Origin: Streptomyces tagetis
Lineage (GTDB): Bacteria; Actinomycetota; Actinomycetes; Streptomycetales; Streptomycetaceae
Length of the DNA: 64,000 bases
Reading direction: 5' to 3'
Assembly (NCBI RefSeq): GCF_018069565.1
Contig: NZ_JAGPNL010000002.1
Location: 682,001-746,000 of the forward strand
Shown here: positions 52,345-61,922 of the stretch, piece after piece
How positions within the stretch are numbered: the stretch's first letter is position 1
Layout: every line of letters starts with the position of its first letter
Made by a program: the position numbers and the translations under genes
Notes under the pieces: generated by a model
The model's database searches: none
The model's input: the letters and a program-made list of their open reading frames with translations, nothing else
Told to the model about the DNA's origin: nothing

Positions 52345-53415
52345 ATGAAAGGCTACGTTTTCCACGGTCCCGGACAGGCCGCCTGGGAAGAGGTCCCGGA
52401 CCCGTCCGTCAAGGACGCCACCGACGCCATCGTGCGGGTCGGCGCCGTGACCATCTGCGGGACGGACCTGCACATCATCAAGGGCGACGTCCCCGAGGTC
52501 CGGCCGGGGACGGTCCTCGGCCACGAGGCGGTCGGCGAGGTCGTCGAGGTGGGCGGCGACGTGCGCACCGTACGCCCCGGGGACCGGGCCCTGGTCTCCT
52601 GCATCAGCCCGTGCGGCCGGTGCCGCTACTGCCGCGAGGGCACCTACGGCCAGTGCCTGGGCGGCGGCGGATGGATTCTCGGCCACCTCGTCGACGGCAC
52701 CCAGGCCGAGTACGTCCGCGTCCCCTTCGCCGACCTGTCCCTGCACCCGCTGCCCGGCGCGCTGCGCAGCGAGGACGCCGTGATGCTGGCCGACATCTTC
52801 CCCACCGCCTACGAGATCGGCGTGCTCAACGGCCGGGTCCGCCCCGGCGACACCGTGGTCGTCGTCGGCGCCGGGCCCATCGGGCTGGCGGCGATCGCGA
52901 CGGCCCGGCTGCTCTCGCCCGAGCGGATCGTCGCCGTCGACCTGGCCCCGTCCCGCCTGGAGTCGGCGACCGCCTTCGGCGCCGACGCGGTCGCCGACGC
53001 CCGCGAGGACCCCGGCCAGCTCGTCGCCGATCTGACCGGCGGGCTCGGCGCGGACGTGGTCGTCGAGGCGGTGGGCGTGCCGGAGACCTTCGAGATGTGC
53101 ACCCGTATGGTCCGCCCCGGAGGGCACGTCGCCAACATCGGCGTGCACGGCGCCCCGGCCACGCTGCACCTGGAAGACCTCTGGATCAAGAACGTCACCA
53201 TCACCACCGGCCTGGTCGACACGCGGACGACCCCGACCCTGCTGCGCATGGCGTCGGCCGGCCGGCTGCCCACCGGGCGCATGGTGACCCACACCTTCCC
53301 ACTGGAGCGGATGCAGGAGGCGTACGACGTCTTCGCGGGCGCCGCCGACACCGGGGCCCTCAAGGTGGTGCTCGGCGGGGAGCAACGGGAGGTGATCCCG
53401 GTGGCGGACGCCTGA
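52345..53415 (+). CDS. Zinc-dependent alcohol dehydrogenase
   Basis: 356 residues from ATG 52345 (GAGG 7 bases upstream; an in-frame GTG at 52333 is less likely). Catalytic zinc: CGTDLHIIKGDVP and LGHEAVGEVVEVG; structural zinc loop CGRCRYCREGTYGQC; NAD(P)-binding VVGAGPIGLAAIATARLL. The pattern is that of the threonine-dehydrogenase/secondary-alcohol dehydrogenase group. Shares a divergent control region with the Rv1733c-like gene and is probably in the same regulon. Confidence 0.92.
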   Translation: MKGYVFHGPGQAAWEEVPDPSVKDATDAIVRVGAVTICGTDLHIIKGDVPEVRPGTVLGHEAVGEVVEVGGDVRTVRPGDRALVSCISPCGRCRYCREGTYGQCLGGGGWILGHLVDGTQAEYVRVPFADLSLHPLPGALRSEDAVMLADIFPTAYEIGVLNGRVRPGDTVVVVGAGPIGLAAIATARLLSPERIVAVDLAPSRLESATAFGADAVADAREDPGQLVADLTGGLGADVVVEAVGVPETFEMCTRMVRPGGHVANIGVHGAPATLHLEDLWIKNVTITTGLVDTRTTPTLLRMASAGRLPTGRMVTHTFPLERMQEAYDVFAGAADTGALKVVLGGEQREVIPVADA

Positions 53416-53467
53416 CCGGCCCGCCCCGGTCTCCTTCCCGCCCGCCCCGGTCTCCTTCCCGTGGGTG
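53416..53467. repeat. Short direct repeat between convergent genes
   Basis: CGCCCCGGTCTCCTTCCCG occurs twice in a row (about 53422-53461). Confidence 0.6.
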
Positions 53468-54151
53468 TCAGGTGCCGGGTGCCGCCGTCGGCACGTGGAG
53501 CTGGCGCAGGTCCAGCGGCGCGGGCGGCGGCAGCGGGGCGTGGGGACCGGCCCGGAACGCCTGGAGCAGATAGGCGGACAGACGGCGCGAGGCCGCCGCG
53601 GCGGCCGGTCCGGTCCGGGCCGTGACCCCGTCGGTGGCCAGCAGCAGGAGTACGAGGTCGCTCGGGTCGAAGTCCGCGCGCAGGGCGCCCGCCTCCTGCG
53701 CCCGCCGGACCAGCAGGGTCAGGCCGCGCTCGGCCCGCGCCCGTTCCCGGTGGTGGTCGAGGGCGTCCGGGAACCGGGCGAGGAACGCGGCGGTGAAACC
53801 CCGGTCGGCCGCCTGGAGCGAGCCGACCGTCTCGACCAGCGCGCACAGGCCCCGCCAGGGATCGGGGTCCGCCAGCGCCGCGTCGAGCACCGCCGCGCAC
53901 TCGGCGAGCTGGTCCGCGAAGGCGGCGGTGACCAGCGCCTCCCGGGTGGGGAAGCGCCGGTACAGGGTGGCGACCCCGACCCCGGCGCGGCGGGCCACGG
54001 CGGTGAGCGGGACGTCGAGGCCCTGCTCGGCGAAGGCCGCGCGGGCGGCCTTCAGGACCCTTTCGCGGTTCTCCCGCGCGTCCGACCGCAGCGCCGAGGG
54101 CGCGTCGGCGACGGGCCGTGCGTCCCGGTTGTGAGAGGGATGACCAGGCAT
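53468..54151 (-). CDS. TetR-family regulator
   Basis: 227 residues from ATG 54151; the upstream in-frame extension is not used because the start lies in a palindrome. The helix-turn-helix is clear: RENRERVLKAARAAFAEQGLDVPLTAVARRAGVGVATLYRRFPTREALVTAAF. The C-terminal part fits the TetR_C ligand domain with LFL-type helices (GFTAAFLARFP, SDLVLLLLATDGVTA). It is divergent from the quinone oxidoreductase gene, its likely target. Confidence 0.92.
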   Translation of the reverse strand: MPGHPSHNRDARPVADAPSALRSDARENRERVLKAARAAFAEQGLDVPLTAVARRAGVGVATLYRRFPTREALVTAAFADQLAECAAVLDAALADPDPWRGLCALVETVGSLQAADRGFTAAFLARFPDALDHHRERARAERGLTLLVRRAQEAGALRADFDPSDLVLLLLATDGVTARTGPAAAAASRRLSAYLLQAFRAGPHAPLPPPAPLDLRQLHVPTAAPGT

Positions 54152-54160
54152 GTCTCTCAC
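54131..54160. promoter_or_regulatory. Inverted repeat at the TetR start codon
   Basis: Arms GTGAGAG (54131-54137) and CTCTCAC (54154-54160), 16-base spacer, spanning the TetR start codon at 54151. Possible autoregulatory operator; spacing is wide for TetR proteins. Confidence 0.45.
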
Positions 54161-54318
54161 TTTAGCCGGAAGTGGAGGGGGTCGTCCGGTTCCCGGGTTA
54201 GCGTCGGAGACGGCAGCGGCGGACGGGCCCACGCCCGAACCTCGCTCCACCCCCCTTGTCGGCCTTGTCGGCCTTGACGGCGACCCCGCCACCCCTCGAC
54301 AGCCCGAACGGACGGACC

Positions 54319-55275
54319 ATGAACGACATGCGCGCGGCCCTCTTCGACCGGTACGGCCCCCCGGAGGTCCTGTACGAGGGACGCCTGCCCCGGCCCGAGC
54401 CCGGCCCCGGCGAGGTGCTGGTACGGGTCCGCGCCGTCGGCGTCAACGGCGGCGAGCTGCCCGCCCGCGCGGGCAGGCTGCGCCTGCTGACCGGCCGGCG
54501 CTTCCCGCAGACCGTCGGCATCGACTTCGTCGGCGAGGTCGTCCGCACCGGGGCCTCGGTGACGGGCGTGACGCCGGGGGAGCGGGTGTGGGGCCTGCTC
54601 GGGCGCCGCCTGGGCACCCTGGCGGAGTACGTCGTCGTCCGGCCCCGCCGGCTCGCCGCCGCACCCGGCAACCTCTCCCCGGAGGAGGCCGTCTCCCTCC
54701 TCGCCGGCGGCACCACCTCCCTGACCGGCCTGCGCGACAAGGCCCGCCTGCGGCCCGGCGAACGCCTCCTGGTGCGCGGCGGCTCCGGCGGCGTCGGCAG
54801 CGTCGCCGTACAGATCGGCAAGGCCCTCGGCGCCCACGTCACCGCCCTGGCCGGCCCCCGGAACCTGGACTTCGTCCGGAGCCTCGGCGCCGACGAGGTC
54901 CACGACCACACCACGGCCCACCCCGCCGGCCTGGGCCGATTCGACGTCGTCCTGGACACCGTGGGCACCGGGCACCGCGCCTGGCGGCGGCTGCTCGCCC
55001 CCGGCGGACGCATGGTCGCCATCGCCTTCGACCTCGACCGGCCCGCGAGCAGCCTCGGCTACCTCCTCGCCTCCGCCGTGCACGGCTCCGGCCGCGTGCG
55101 GTTCTTCAGCGGCAACCCGGACAGCGCCCTCCTCGCCGAACTGGCCCGGTACGCGGAGCGCGGCGACGTAGTCCCCGTCGTGGACACCGTCCACCCGCTC
55201 GGCGCCGTGGCCGAAGCCCACCGGGCCCTGGAGGCGGGCGGCGTCCGGGGCAAGCACGTCGTCCGTGTCGACTGA
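54319..55275 (+). CDS. NADPH:quinone oxidoreductase-like MDR protein
   Basis: 318 residues from ATG 54319 (an ATG at 54328 is possible). Zinc-free medium-chain reductase: VGVNGGELPARAG, GIDFVGEVVRTGASV, then NADPH-binding VRGGSGGVGSVAVQIGKALGA. No zinc-ligand Cys loop. It probably reduces quinones or enones. Upstream is a short direct repeat of CTTGTCGGC. It likely forms an operon with the nitroreductase at 55344 and is under control of the divergent TetR protein. Confidence 0.9.
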   Translation: MNDMRAALFDRYGPPEVLYEGRLPRPEPGPGEVLVRVRAVGVNGGELPARAGRLRLLTGRRFPQTVGIDFVGEVVRTGASVTGVTPGERVWGLLGRRLGTLAEYVVVRPRRLAAAPGNLSPEEAVSLLAGGTTSLTGLRDKARLRPGERLLVRGGSGGVGSVAVQIGKALGAHVTALAGPRNLDFVRSLGADEVHDHTTAHPAGLGRFDVVLDTVGTGHRAWRRLLAPGGRMVAIAFDLDRPASSLGYLLASAVHGSGRVRFFSGNPDSALLAELARYAERGDVVPVVDTVHPLGAVAEAHRALEAGGVRGKHVVRVD

Positions 55276-55343
55276 CGCCAGGACCCGGCACGGACGGCGT
55301 CCCTGGGGGACACTGGGAGCAGCCTGTCGGGAGGAGGACACCC

Positions 55344-56336
55344 ATGGTTCCCCGGCCCCTCGACGAGAAGACGGTGGCCGCGCTGGTGACCGACGCCACC
55401 GCCGCCCCCTCCATGCACAACGCGCAGCCCTGGCGGTTCCGCTTCCTCGCGGGGGAGCGCCGGCTGCTGCTGAGCGCCGATCCGGAGCGCGCCATGCCGC
55501 GCTCCGACCCGGACGAGCGGGCCCTGCACCTGGGCTGCGGCACGGCGCTGTTCAACCTGCGCGTGGCCGCCGTGCACGCGGGGCTCGATCCGCGCGTACG
55601 GCCGCTGCCCGAACCGGACGTCCCCTTCCTGCTCGCCGCCGTCGACCTGGCCGAGCCCGACGGCACCCCGCCGGACGCCGCGCTGGCCCCGCTGTACCCG
55701 GCGATCAGGCAGCGGCACGCCAGCCGCTACCCCTTCACCGAGAAGGCCGTCCCCGCCGCGGTCCTCGACCTGCTGGTGGAGGCCGCCGCGCGCGAGGGCG
55801 CCCAACTGGTCTTCCCGCACCCCTGGCACACCGACACCGTGCTCGACCTGGTCCGGGACGCGGAGAGCCGGGAGGCCATGACGCCGGCGGCCCGGGAGGA
55901 AATCGACCGCTGGACCCGGCTCGGACCCGATGCCGCCTCGGCGACGGACGGCGTCCCCGAGTACGCCTTCGGGCCGCGCAAGGCGGGCGGCAGGGCCCCC
56001 GTGCGGGACTTCGCCGGGGAGCGGCCGGTGGCCGACCGGGGCGCCGCGTCCTTCGAGCAGACCCCGCTCCTCGCCCTGCTGAGCACCCCCGAGGACCGGC
56101 CCGCCGACTGGCTGCGCGCCGGCCAGGCCCTGGAACGGGTCCTGCTGGAGGCCACCCTCGCCGGACTGGTCACCTCCCTGACCTCCCACGCCCTGGAGGA
56201 ACGGGACCTGCGCCGGCTGGTGCGCGACCCCGGGTCCGGCGCCGGTCAGGTCCAGATGGTGCTGCGCCTCGGCTACGGGCCCCGGGGCCCCGCGAGCCCC
56301 CGCCGCCCGGTACGGGAGGTCCTGGAGATCACGTGA
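55344..56336 (+). CDS. Acg-type nitroreductase-like protein, second copy
   Basis: 330 residues, GGAGGAGGA upstream of ATG 55344. Paralogue of the protein at 39182 with the same landmarks: APSMHNAQPWRFRFL near residue 21, RQRHASRYPFTEKAVP, YAFGPRKAGG, and WLRAGQALERVLLEATLAGL. It probably binds FMN. No OsdR box is seen before this operon, so regulation differs from the first copy. Confidence 0.9.
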   Translation: MVPRPLDEKTVAALVTDATAAPSMHNAQPWRFRFLAGERRLLLSADPERAMPRSDPDERALHLGCGTALFNLRVAAVHAGLDPRVRPLPEPDVPFLLAAVDLAEPDGTPPDAALAPLYPAIRQRHASRYPFTEKAVPAAVLDLLVEAAAREGAQLVFPHPWHTDTVLDLVRDAESREAMTPAAREEIDRWTRLGPDAASATDGVPEYAFGPRKAGGRAPVRDFAGERPVADRGAASFEQTPLLALLSTPEDRPADWLRAGQALERVLLEATLAGLVTSLTSHALEERDLRRLVRDPGSGAGQVQMVLRLGYGPRGPASPRRPVREVLEIT

Positions 56337-56490
56337 GGGGTCCCGGCGTCCTCCGCGAGACCCCGCCCCGGCCGCCCGGCACATCCCCGGGCCCTGAGAG
56401 GATCATCCGGAACGGAGGTCCACCGGGTCCCGGAAGGAGTCGAGGAGACATGCGAGTCATCGCGGCCGGCGCTACGACGGAGGCACGCGG

Positions 56491-57579
56491 ATGAGCGACG
56501 GAACCGGCGCCCCGGTCCTGCTGCGCACCGACGGACGGGCCGCCCACCTCGTCCTCAACCGGCCCCGGGCGCTCAACGCCCTCAACCACGAGATGGTGCT
56601 GCGCCTCGGTGAGGCACTGACGGTGTGGGAGTCCGACCCGGCCGTCGAGACGGTCGTCCTCACCGGCGCGGGGGAGCGGGGGCTGTGCGCGGGCGGCGAC
56701 ATCCGCGTCGTGCACGCCGATGCCCGGGACGGCGACGGCAGTGCCTCGGCCGCGTTCTGGCGCGACGAGTACCGGCTCAACGCCCGCATCGCCCGCTATC
56801 CCAAGCCGTACGTGGCCGTCATGGACGGGATCGTCATGGGCGGCGGTGTCGGCGTCTCCGCCCACGGCGATGTCCGGATCGTCACGGAGCGGTCGGTGAT
56901 CGCCATGCCCGAGACCGGGATCGGCTTCGTCCCCGACGTCGGCGGCACCCACCTGCTCTCCCGCGCCCCCGGCGAACTCGGCACCCACCTCGCGCTGACC
57001 GGCGCCCGCATCGGCGCCGCCGACGCCCTGCTGTGCGGGCTCGCCGACCATTACATCCCCTCCGCGGCCCTGCCGGACCTCCTCGCCGACCTCGCCGCGC
57101 TCCCCGTCGCCGACGCCGTCGCCCGCCATGCGCGGCCCGCGCCCGGGGGCGATCTCGCCGCCGCCCGGGAGTGGATCGACGCCTGCTACCGCGCCGACAC
57201 CGTCGAGGAGATCGTCCGGCGGCTCCTCGACCACGGCGACCCGGCCGCCAAGGAGGCCGCCGAGACGCTGCTCGCCAAGTCGCCCACCGCCGTGAAGGCC
57301 ACCCTGGCCGCGATGCGCCGGGCCCGCGCCCTGGGCAGCCTCGAAGCCGTCCTCGACCAGGAGTACCGCAGCTCCCTGGCGGGCCTCGGCACCCATGACC
57401 TGGTGGAGGGCATCCGCGCCCAGGTCGTCGACAAGGACCGCGCCCCGCGCTGGTCCCCGGCGACCCTCGCCGAGGTCACCGACGCCGACGTCGAGCGCTA
57501 CTTCGCCCGCCTGGGCGCCCGCGAACTCGGCCTGGCGGGCGAGACGGGCGAGCCGGGAGCGCCGGGCGCGGCGGACTAG
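56491..57579 (+). CDS. 3-hydroxyisobutyryl-CoA hydrolase / enoyl-CoA hydratase family
   Basis: 362 residues from ATG 56491. Crotonase fold with oxyanion-hole segments VLTGAGERGLCAGGDIR and MDGIVMGGGVGVSAHGDVRI, and PETGIGFVPDVGGTHLLSR. The long C-terminal part with SPTAVKATLAAMRRARALG and EYRSSLAGLGTHDLVEGIRAQVVDKDRAPRWSP is the ECH_2 domain typical of 3-hydroxyisobutyryl-CoA hydrolase, which works in valine degradation. The gene ends 4 bases into the thiI 3' end on the other strand. Confidence 0.92.
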   Translation: MSDGTGAPVLLRTDGRAAHLVLNRPRALNALNHEMVLRLGEALTVWESDPAVETVVLTGAGERGLCAGGDIRVVHADARDGDGSASAAFWRDEYRLNARIARYPKPYVAVMDGIVMGGGVGVSAHGDVRIVTERSVIAMPETGIGFVPDVGGTHLLSRAPGELGTHLALTGARIGAADALLCGLADHYIPSAALPDLLADLAALPVADAVARHARPAPGGDLAAAREWIDACYRADTVEEIVRRLLDHGDPAAKEAAETLLAKSPTAVKATLAAMRRARALGSLEAVLDQEYRSSLAGLGTHDLVEGIRAQVVDKDRAPRWSPATLAEVTDADVERYFARLGARELGLAGETGEPGAPGAAD

Positions 57580-58874
57580 GCGGTCGGGACACGGGGGCCG
57601 GACGCCGGGGCCGCGTCACCGGCTCCGGCCGGAACCACCGCCCCGTCGCCGGGGCGCATCACCTGCGCGCCCGCGAGCAGCGTCCCCACCAGCTCCTCCA
57701 GGTCGAGCCGCCGCTCCACCGCGTGCAGCGGGGGAAGGCCCGCCCGGGTGCTGACGCGGGGCGGGGCGAGGAGGGTGCAGCAGTCCTCGTCGGGGAGGAC
57801 GGAGATGTCGGCGGTGCCGAGGGTGCGGGCCTCGTCGATGATCTCTTGTTTCTCCCAGCCGATGAGGGGGCGCAGGAGGGGGAGGGTGGCGGCTTCGTCG
57901 ACGGCGGCGAGGTTGGCGAGGGTCTGGCTGGCGACCTGGCCGAGGCTGTCGCCGGTGACGAGGGCGTCGGCGCCGGTGGTGGCGGCGAGGGCGGAGGCGG
58001 TGCGGACCATGAGGCGGCGCTGGGCGACGACCTGGAGGCGTCCGGCTCCGGCGACGGCGAGTTGTTTCTGTGCCTTGCCGAGGGCGATGACGTGGAGGTC
58101 GCCGGGCGGCTGGTAGCGGTTGAGTTCGCGGGCGAGGGCGTATGCCTTGTAGACGGAGGCGGGGTTGGTGTAGGGGGCTCCGGTGAAGTGGACGAAGTCG
58201 CAGGCCAGTCCGCGGCGCATGGCGCGGTGGGCGGCGACGGGGGAGTCGTAGCCCCCGGAGAGCAGCACCAGCGCCCGGCCGCTGGAGCCCACCGGCAGCC
58301 CGCTCAGACCCGGCAGCCGCTCGCAGGAGAGGTACGTCTCCTTGCGGTCGATCTCCACCGTCAGCGTCAGCTCCGGCGCCGTCAGGTCCACCCGCAGCGC
58401 GGGCACGGCCTCCCGCACCCGCGCCCCCAGGTGCCCCGCCATCCGGAACGAGGTCACGGGGAACCCCTTGTCCCGCCGCTTCACCCGCACGGCGAACGTG
58501 GCCGCCGGGCGCCCGGCGAGGGCCGTGCGCACCGCGTCCACCGCCGCCCGGGTGATCTCGTCCTGCTCGCTGGGCACCCGTACCGCCGGTTCGACGGTGT
58601 TGAAGCCGACCACCCGCCGGGCCCGCTCCACCAGGACCTCCCGGGGGACCTGCCCGCCGAGCACGGTGACGTTCTGCGCGGTCTTGATCCACGTCGAGCC
58701 GCCCACCCCGCGCAGCGCGATCCGCAGGTTGTCCTGCAAGCGCTGGGTGAACAGGTGGCGGTTGCGCCCCTTGAGGAAGATCTCCCCGTGCTTGAGCAGC
58801 ACGCACGGGCCGTACCCGGGGGGCCGGCGGGCCGCGGGCACCTCGGGGCGTTCGGCGACGTGTTCACCGGACAT
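57576..58874 (-). CDS. thiI: tRNA 4-thiouridine synthase ThiI
   Basis: 432 residues; GGAGG upstream of ATG 58874. N-terminal ferredoxin-like region and THUMP domain (about 60-165), then the PP-loop pyrophosphatase motif [11 protein letters not shown] that binds ATP, and the downstream [11 protein letters not shown]ys pair. There is no C-terminal rhodanese domain, as in many actinobacterial and archaeal forms, so sulfur must come by another route. It makes s4U8 in tRNA and may supply sulfur for thiamine synthesis. Separated from metE by a hairpin. Confidence 0.94.
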   Translation of the reverse strand: MSGEHVAERPEVPAARRPPGYGPCVLLKHGEIFLKGRNRHLFTQRLQDNLRIALRGVGGSTWIKTAQNVTVLGGQVPREVLVERARRVVGFNTVEPAVRVPSEQDEITRAAVDAVRTALAGRPAATFAVRVKRRDKGFPVTSFRMAGHLGARVREAVPALRVDLTAPELTLTVEIDRKETYLSCERLPGLSGLPVGSSGRALVLLSGGYDSPVAAHRAMRRGLACDFVHFTGAPYTNPASVYKAYALARELNRYQPPGDLHVIALGKAQKQLAVAGAGRLQVVAQRRLMVRTASALAATTGADALVTGDSLGQVASQTLANLAAVDEAATLPLLRPLIGWEKQEIIDEARTLGTADISVLPDEDCCTLLAPPRVSTRAGLPPLHAVERRLDLEELVGTLLAGAQVMRPGDGAVVPAGAGDAAPASGPRVPTA

Positions 58875-58921
58875 GGGGACCTCCTTGGCGGAACCGGTCG
58901 TCCTCGGCGCGCTCCCCGGCC

Positions 58922-58963
58922 GGAGCCACGGTGACGGAGGGCGCCCCCCGTCACCGTAGCTCC
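58922..58963 (-). terminator. Terminator after metE
   Basis: Stem ACGGTGACGG/CCGTCACCGT extended by GGAGC/GCTCC with one mismatch on each side; 10-base loop. It lies between metE and thiI, which are on the same strand. Confidence 0.7.
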
Positions 58964-59052
58964 GGCACGGCCGGGAGCGGGGCCGGCGAGGCGGGACGCG
59001 GGCCCGGGAACCGCTCCAGGCGGTACCTCACCCGCGTCCCGCCGCCGCGGCC

Positions 59053-61371
59053 TCAGTTTCCGGACAGCTCCTCGCGGACCGTGCGGGCGGCGGCCACCAG
59101 GTGCTCCAGGGACGCCCGGGTCTCCGGCCAGCCGCGGGTCTTCAGACCGCAGTCCGGGTTGACCCACAGCCGCTCGGCCGGGATCGCCTCCAGACCGGTG
59201 CGCAGCAGGGCCGCCACCTCCTCGGTGTCCGGCACCCGCGGGGAGTGGATGTCGTACACGCCGGGACCGGCCTCGCGCGGATAGCCGTGGGCGGCCAGTT
59301 CCCGGGCCACCTGCATGTGCGAACGGGCCGCCTCCAGGCTGATGACGTCCGCGTCGAGATCGTCGATGGCCTGCACCACGTCCCCGAACTCGGCGTAGCA
59401 CATGTGCGTGTGGATCTGCGTGTCCGGCCGCACCCCGCTCGTGGTCAGCCGGAACGCCTCCGTCGCCCAGGCGAGGTAGCCGGGGTGCCCGGCGGCGCGC
59501 AGCGGCAGTGTCTCGCGCAGCGCGGGCTCGTCGACCTGGATGACCGAGGTCCCGGCCGCCTCCAGGTCCGCGACCTCGTCCCGCAGCGCGAGGGCCACCT
59601 GGCGGGCGGTCTCGCCGAGCGGCTGGTCGTCCCTGACGAAGGACCAGGCGAGCATCGTCACCGGACCGGTGAGCATGCCCTTGACGGGACGGCCGGTCAG
59701 CGACTGGGCGTACGTCGTCCAGGCCACCGTCATCGGCTCGGGACGCGCGATGTCACCGGCCAGCACCGGCGGGCGCACGTACCGGGTGCCGTACGACTGG
59801 ACCCAGCCGTTGCGGGTCGCCAGGTAGCCGGTGAGCTGCTCGGCGAAGTACTGCACCATGTCGTTGCGCTCGGGTTCGCCGTGCACCAGCACGTCGAGGC
59901 CGGCCTTCTCCTGGAACGAGATCACCTCCCGCACCTCGGTCCGCATCCGCTCCTCGTACCCGGCGCCGTCGATCCGCCCGGCCCGCAGATCGGCGCGGGT
60001 GGTCCGCAACTCCGCCGTCTGCGGGAACGAGCCGATCGTCGTGGTGGGCAGCAGCGGCAGCCCGAGGCGGGCGCGCTGGGCCGCGGCCCGCTCGGCGTAC
60101 GGCAGGGAGCGGCGCCCGTCGGCGTCGGTGACGGCCGTGGCGCGGGCCCGTACCGCCGGGTCCCGGGTGATCGGAGAGTCGGCGCGGGAGGCCAGGTCGG
60201 CGCGGTTGGCGGCGAGTTCGGCGGCGATGGCGTCGGTGCCGTGGGCCAGGCCCCGGGCCAGGACGGCGATCTCGGCGGTCTTCTGCCGGGCGAAGGCGAG
60301 CCAGCGCAGGATCTGCGGATCGATGTCCCGCTCGTCGGCGGTGTCGAGCGGCACGTGCAGCAGCGAGCAGGAGGCGGAGACGTCGACCCGGTCGGCCAGG
60401 CCCAGCAGCGTGCCGAGCGTGGTCAGGGACCGGGCGAGGTCGTTGACCCACACGTTGCGGCCGTTGACGACGCCCGCGACCAGCCGCTTGCCCGGCAGCC
60501 CGCCCACGGCGGCGAGGTCGTCCAGGTTGCCCGCGGCGGCCTCGGTGAAGTCCAGCGCCAGCCCCTCGACCGGCGCCTTCGCCAGTACCGGCAGCGCGTC
60601 CCCGAGCCGGTCGAAGTACGAGGCCACCAGCAGCCGGGGCCGGTCCTCCAGCCCGCCGAGGTCGCGGTAGGCGCGTCCGGCCGCGTTCAGCTCGGCTGGC
60701 GTGCGGTCCTGGACCAGGGCGGGCTCGTCGAGCTGCACCCACTCGGCGCCCGCCGCGCGCAGGTCGGCCAGCACCTCGGCGTAGACCGGCAGCAGCCGGT
60801 CCAGCAGGGTGAGCGGGTCGAAGCCGGCGGCGACGCCGGGCGCGGGCTTGGCGAGGAGCAGGTAGGTGACCGGTCCGACCAGGACCGGGCGGGCGGCGAG
60901 GCCCAGCGCGAGGGCTTCGCGCACCTCGGCGACCTGCCGGGAGGAGTCCGCGGTGAACACCGTGTCCGGGCCGAGTTCGGGCACCAGGTAGTGGTAGTTG
61001 GTGTCGAACCACTTGGTCATCTCCAGCGGCGCCACCTCCTGGGTGCCGCGCGCCATGGCGAAGTAGCCGTCCAGGGGGTCGGCGGCGACGGCGGCCCGGT
61101 GCCGCTCCGGCACGGCGCCGACCATGACCGTGGTGTCGAGCACGTGGTCGTAGTACGAGAAGTCGCCGGTGGGCACCTCGTGGATGCCGGCCTCGGCGAG
61201 CTGCCGCCAGTTCTCACGGCGCAGCCCGGCGGCGGTGGCGTGGAGGGCGTCGGCGCCGACGCGGCCCTTCCAGTAGCCCTCGACCGCCTTCTTCAGTTCC
61301 CGGTTCCGGCCCTGACGGGGGTAGCCGTACACGGTGGCCCGTGCTGCCGCGGCTGCGGACTCGGTGGTCAC
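59053..61371 (-). CDS. metE: Cobalamin-independent methionine synthase MetE
   Basis: 772 residues from GTG 61371 with GAAGGAG upstream. Both (beta/alpha)8 halves are present. The C-terminal half carries the zinc ligands His/Cys/Glu/Cys: [10 protein letters not shown] and [11 protein letters not shown], and the substrate-binding [10 protein letters not shown]. It transfers the methyl group of 5-methyltetrahydropteroyl-triglutamate to homocysteine. The cobalamin riboswitch in its leader should turn it off when B12 allows the B12-dependent enzyme MetH to work. Confidence 0.97.
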   Translation of the reverse strand: MTTESAAAAARATVYGYPRQGRNRELKKAVEGYWKGRVGADALHATAAGLRRENWRQLAEAGIHEVPTGDFSYYDHVLDTTVMVGAVPERHRAAVAADPLDGYFAMARGTQEVAPLEMTKWFDTNYHYLVPELGPDTVFTADSSRQVAEVREALALGLAARPVLVGPVTYLLLAKPAPGVAAGFDPLTLLDRLLPVYAEVLADLRAAGAEWVQLDEPALVQDRTPAELNAAGRAYRDLGGLEDRPRLLVASYFDRLGDALPVLAKAPVEGLALDFTEAAAGNLDDLAAVGGLPGKRLVAGVVNGRNVWVNDLARSLTTLGTLLGLADRVDVSASCSLLHVPLDTADERDIDPQILRWLAFARQKTAEIAVLARGLAHGTDAIAAELAANRADLASRADSPITRDPAVRARATAVTDADGRRSLPYAERAAAQRARLGLPLLPTTTIGSFPQTAELRTTRADLRAGRIDGAGYEERMRTEVREVISFQEKAGLDVLVHGEPERNDMVQYFAEQLTGYLATRNGWVQSYGTRYVRPPVLAGDIARPEPMTVAWTTYAQSLTGRPVKGMLTGPVTMLAWSFVRDDQPLGETARQVALALRDEVADLEAAGTSVIQVDEPALRETLPLRAAGHPGYLAWATEAFRLTTSGVRPDTQIHTHMCYAEFGDVVQAIDDLDADVISLEAARSHMQVARELAAHGYPREAGPGVYDIHSPRVPDTEEVAALLRTGLEAIPAERLWVNPDCGLKTRGWPETRASLEHLVAAARTVREELSGN

Positions 61372-61922
61372 GGAGATCTCCTTCGCGAGATGGATCCCTG
61401 AGGTCCCGGCGACGGGACGAGCGCGCGAAGGGGTGACGGACCGGACGGGACGACAGCACGCCGGTCCGCCGCGCTCGTCCGTCTGGTGTACGCCGACCCG
61501 CCCTCGAGGTCACCGGGATGTCCGGGCGCGCGGGGTGCGCGCTCGGGCAGGTGGCAGGTCTTCGGACTCGCGGGCACGTCCTTCTCGGTCACCGAGGAGG
61601 ACACCTACTGGCCGTCGCTTCCCGGGCCCTTCGGCCCAGTGCTCATGACGGCGGTCGTTCCCGCTCACCGCTGCGGGGCAGTCCCGGATTCCCACCGGGT
61701 TCCCTCTTGCGACGCATCCCGCCTGGCGGACGGGGCGAACCAGCTGCACGCTCCACCCTAGACGCCGACGCCGCCGGGCGGGCGACGCGTCCGCCATGCG
61801 GATGGCGGCGTGGACACGGCGGGGTGCCGGAGCCAGTTCCCCGGCATCGCGCCGGAAGGGCTCGCGCGGCTCCCCGCCGCCGGATGCGGGGAACACGTCA
61901 GGCCCCCGTGGTCCGCGCGCGC
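61372..61922. other. metE leader and intergenic region
   Basis: 551 bases without a protein gene: metE leader, riboswitch (61548-61720), its promoter further upstream, and the 3' flank of the ABC ATPase gene, which ends at 61923 on the same strand. Confidence 0.7.
61548..61720 (-). promoter_or_regulatory. Cobalamin (AdoCbl) riboswitch upstream of metE
   Basis: Read on the minus strand: the 5' part has GGGAATCCGGGACTGCCCCG, CAGCGGTGAGCGGGAACGAC (61699-61655), the hallmark of cobalamin aptamers, and the 3' part has CGGAAGACCTGCC-like closing sequence (reverse of GGCAGGTCTTCGG at 61553-61565). Between the two lies a variable GGGCC/GGCCC hairpin. It ends about 180 bases before the metE start, leaving room for an expression platform. 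Confidence 0.92.

Noticed and set aside
57770..58260. Segment of thiI with nearly exclusive C-ending codons as foreign DNA
   Set aside because: Frame, motifs and family pattern run through without a break; the codon difference is too slight to claim transfer.
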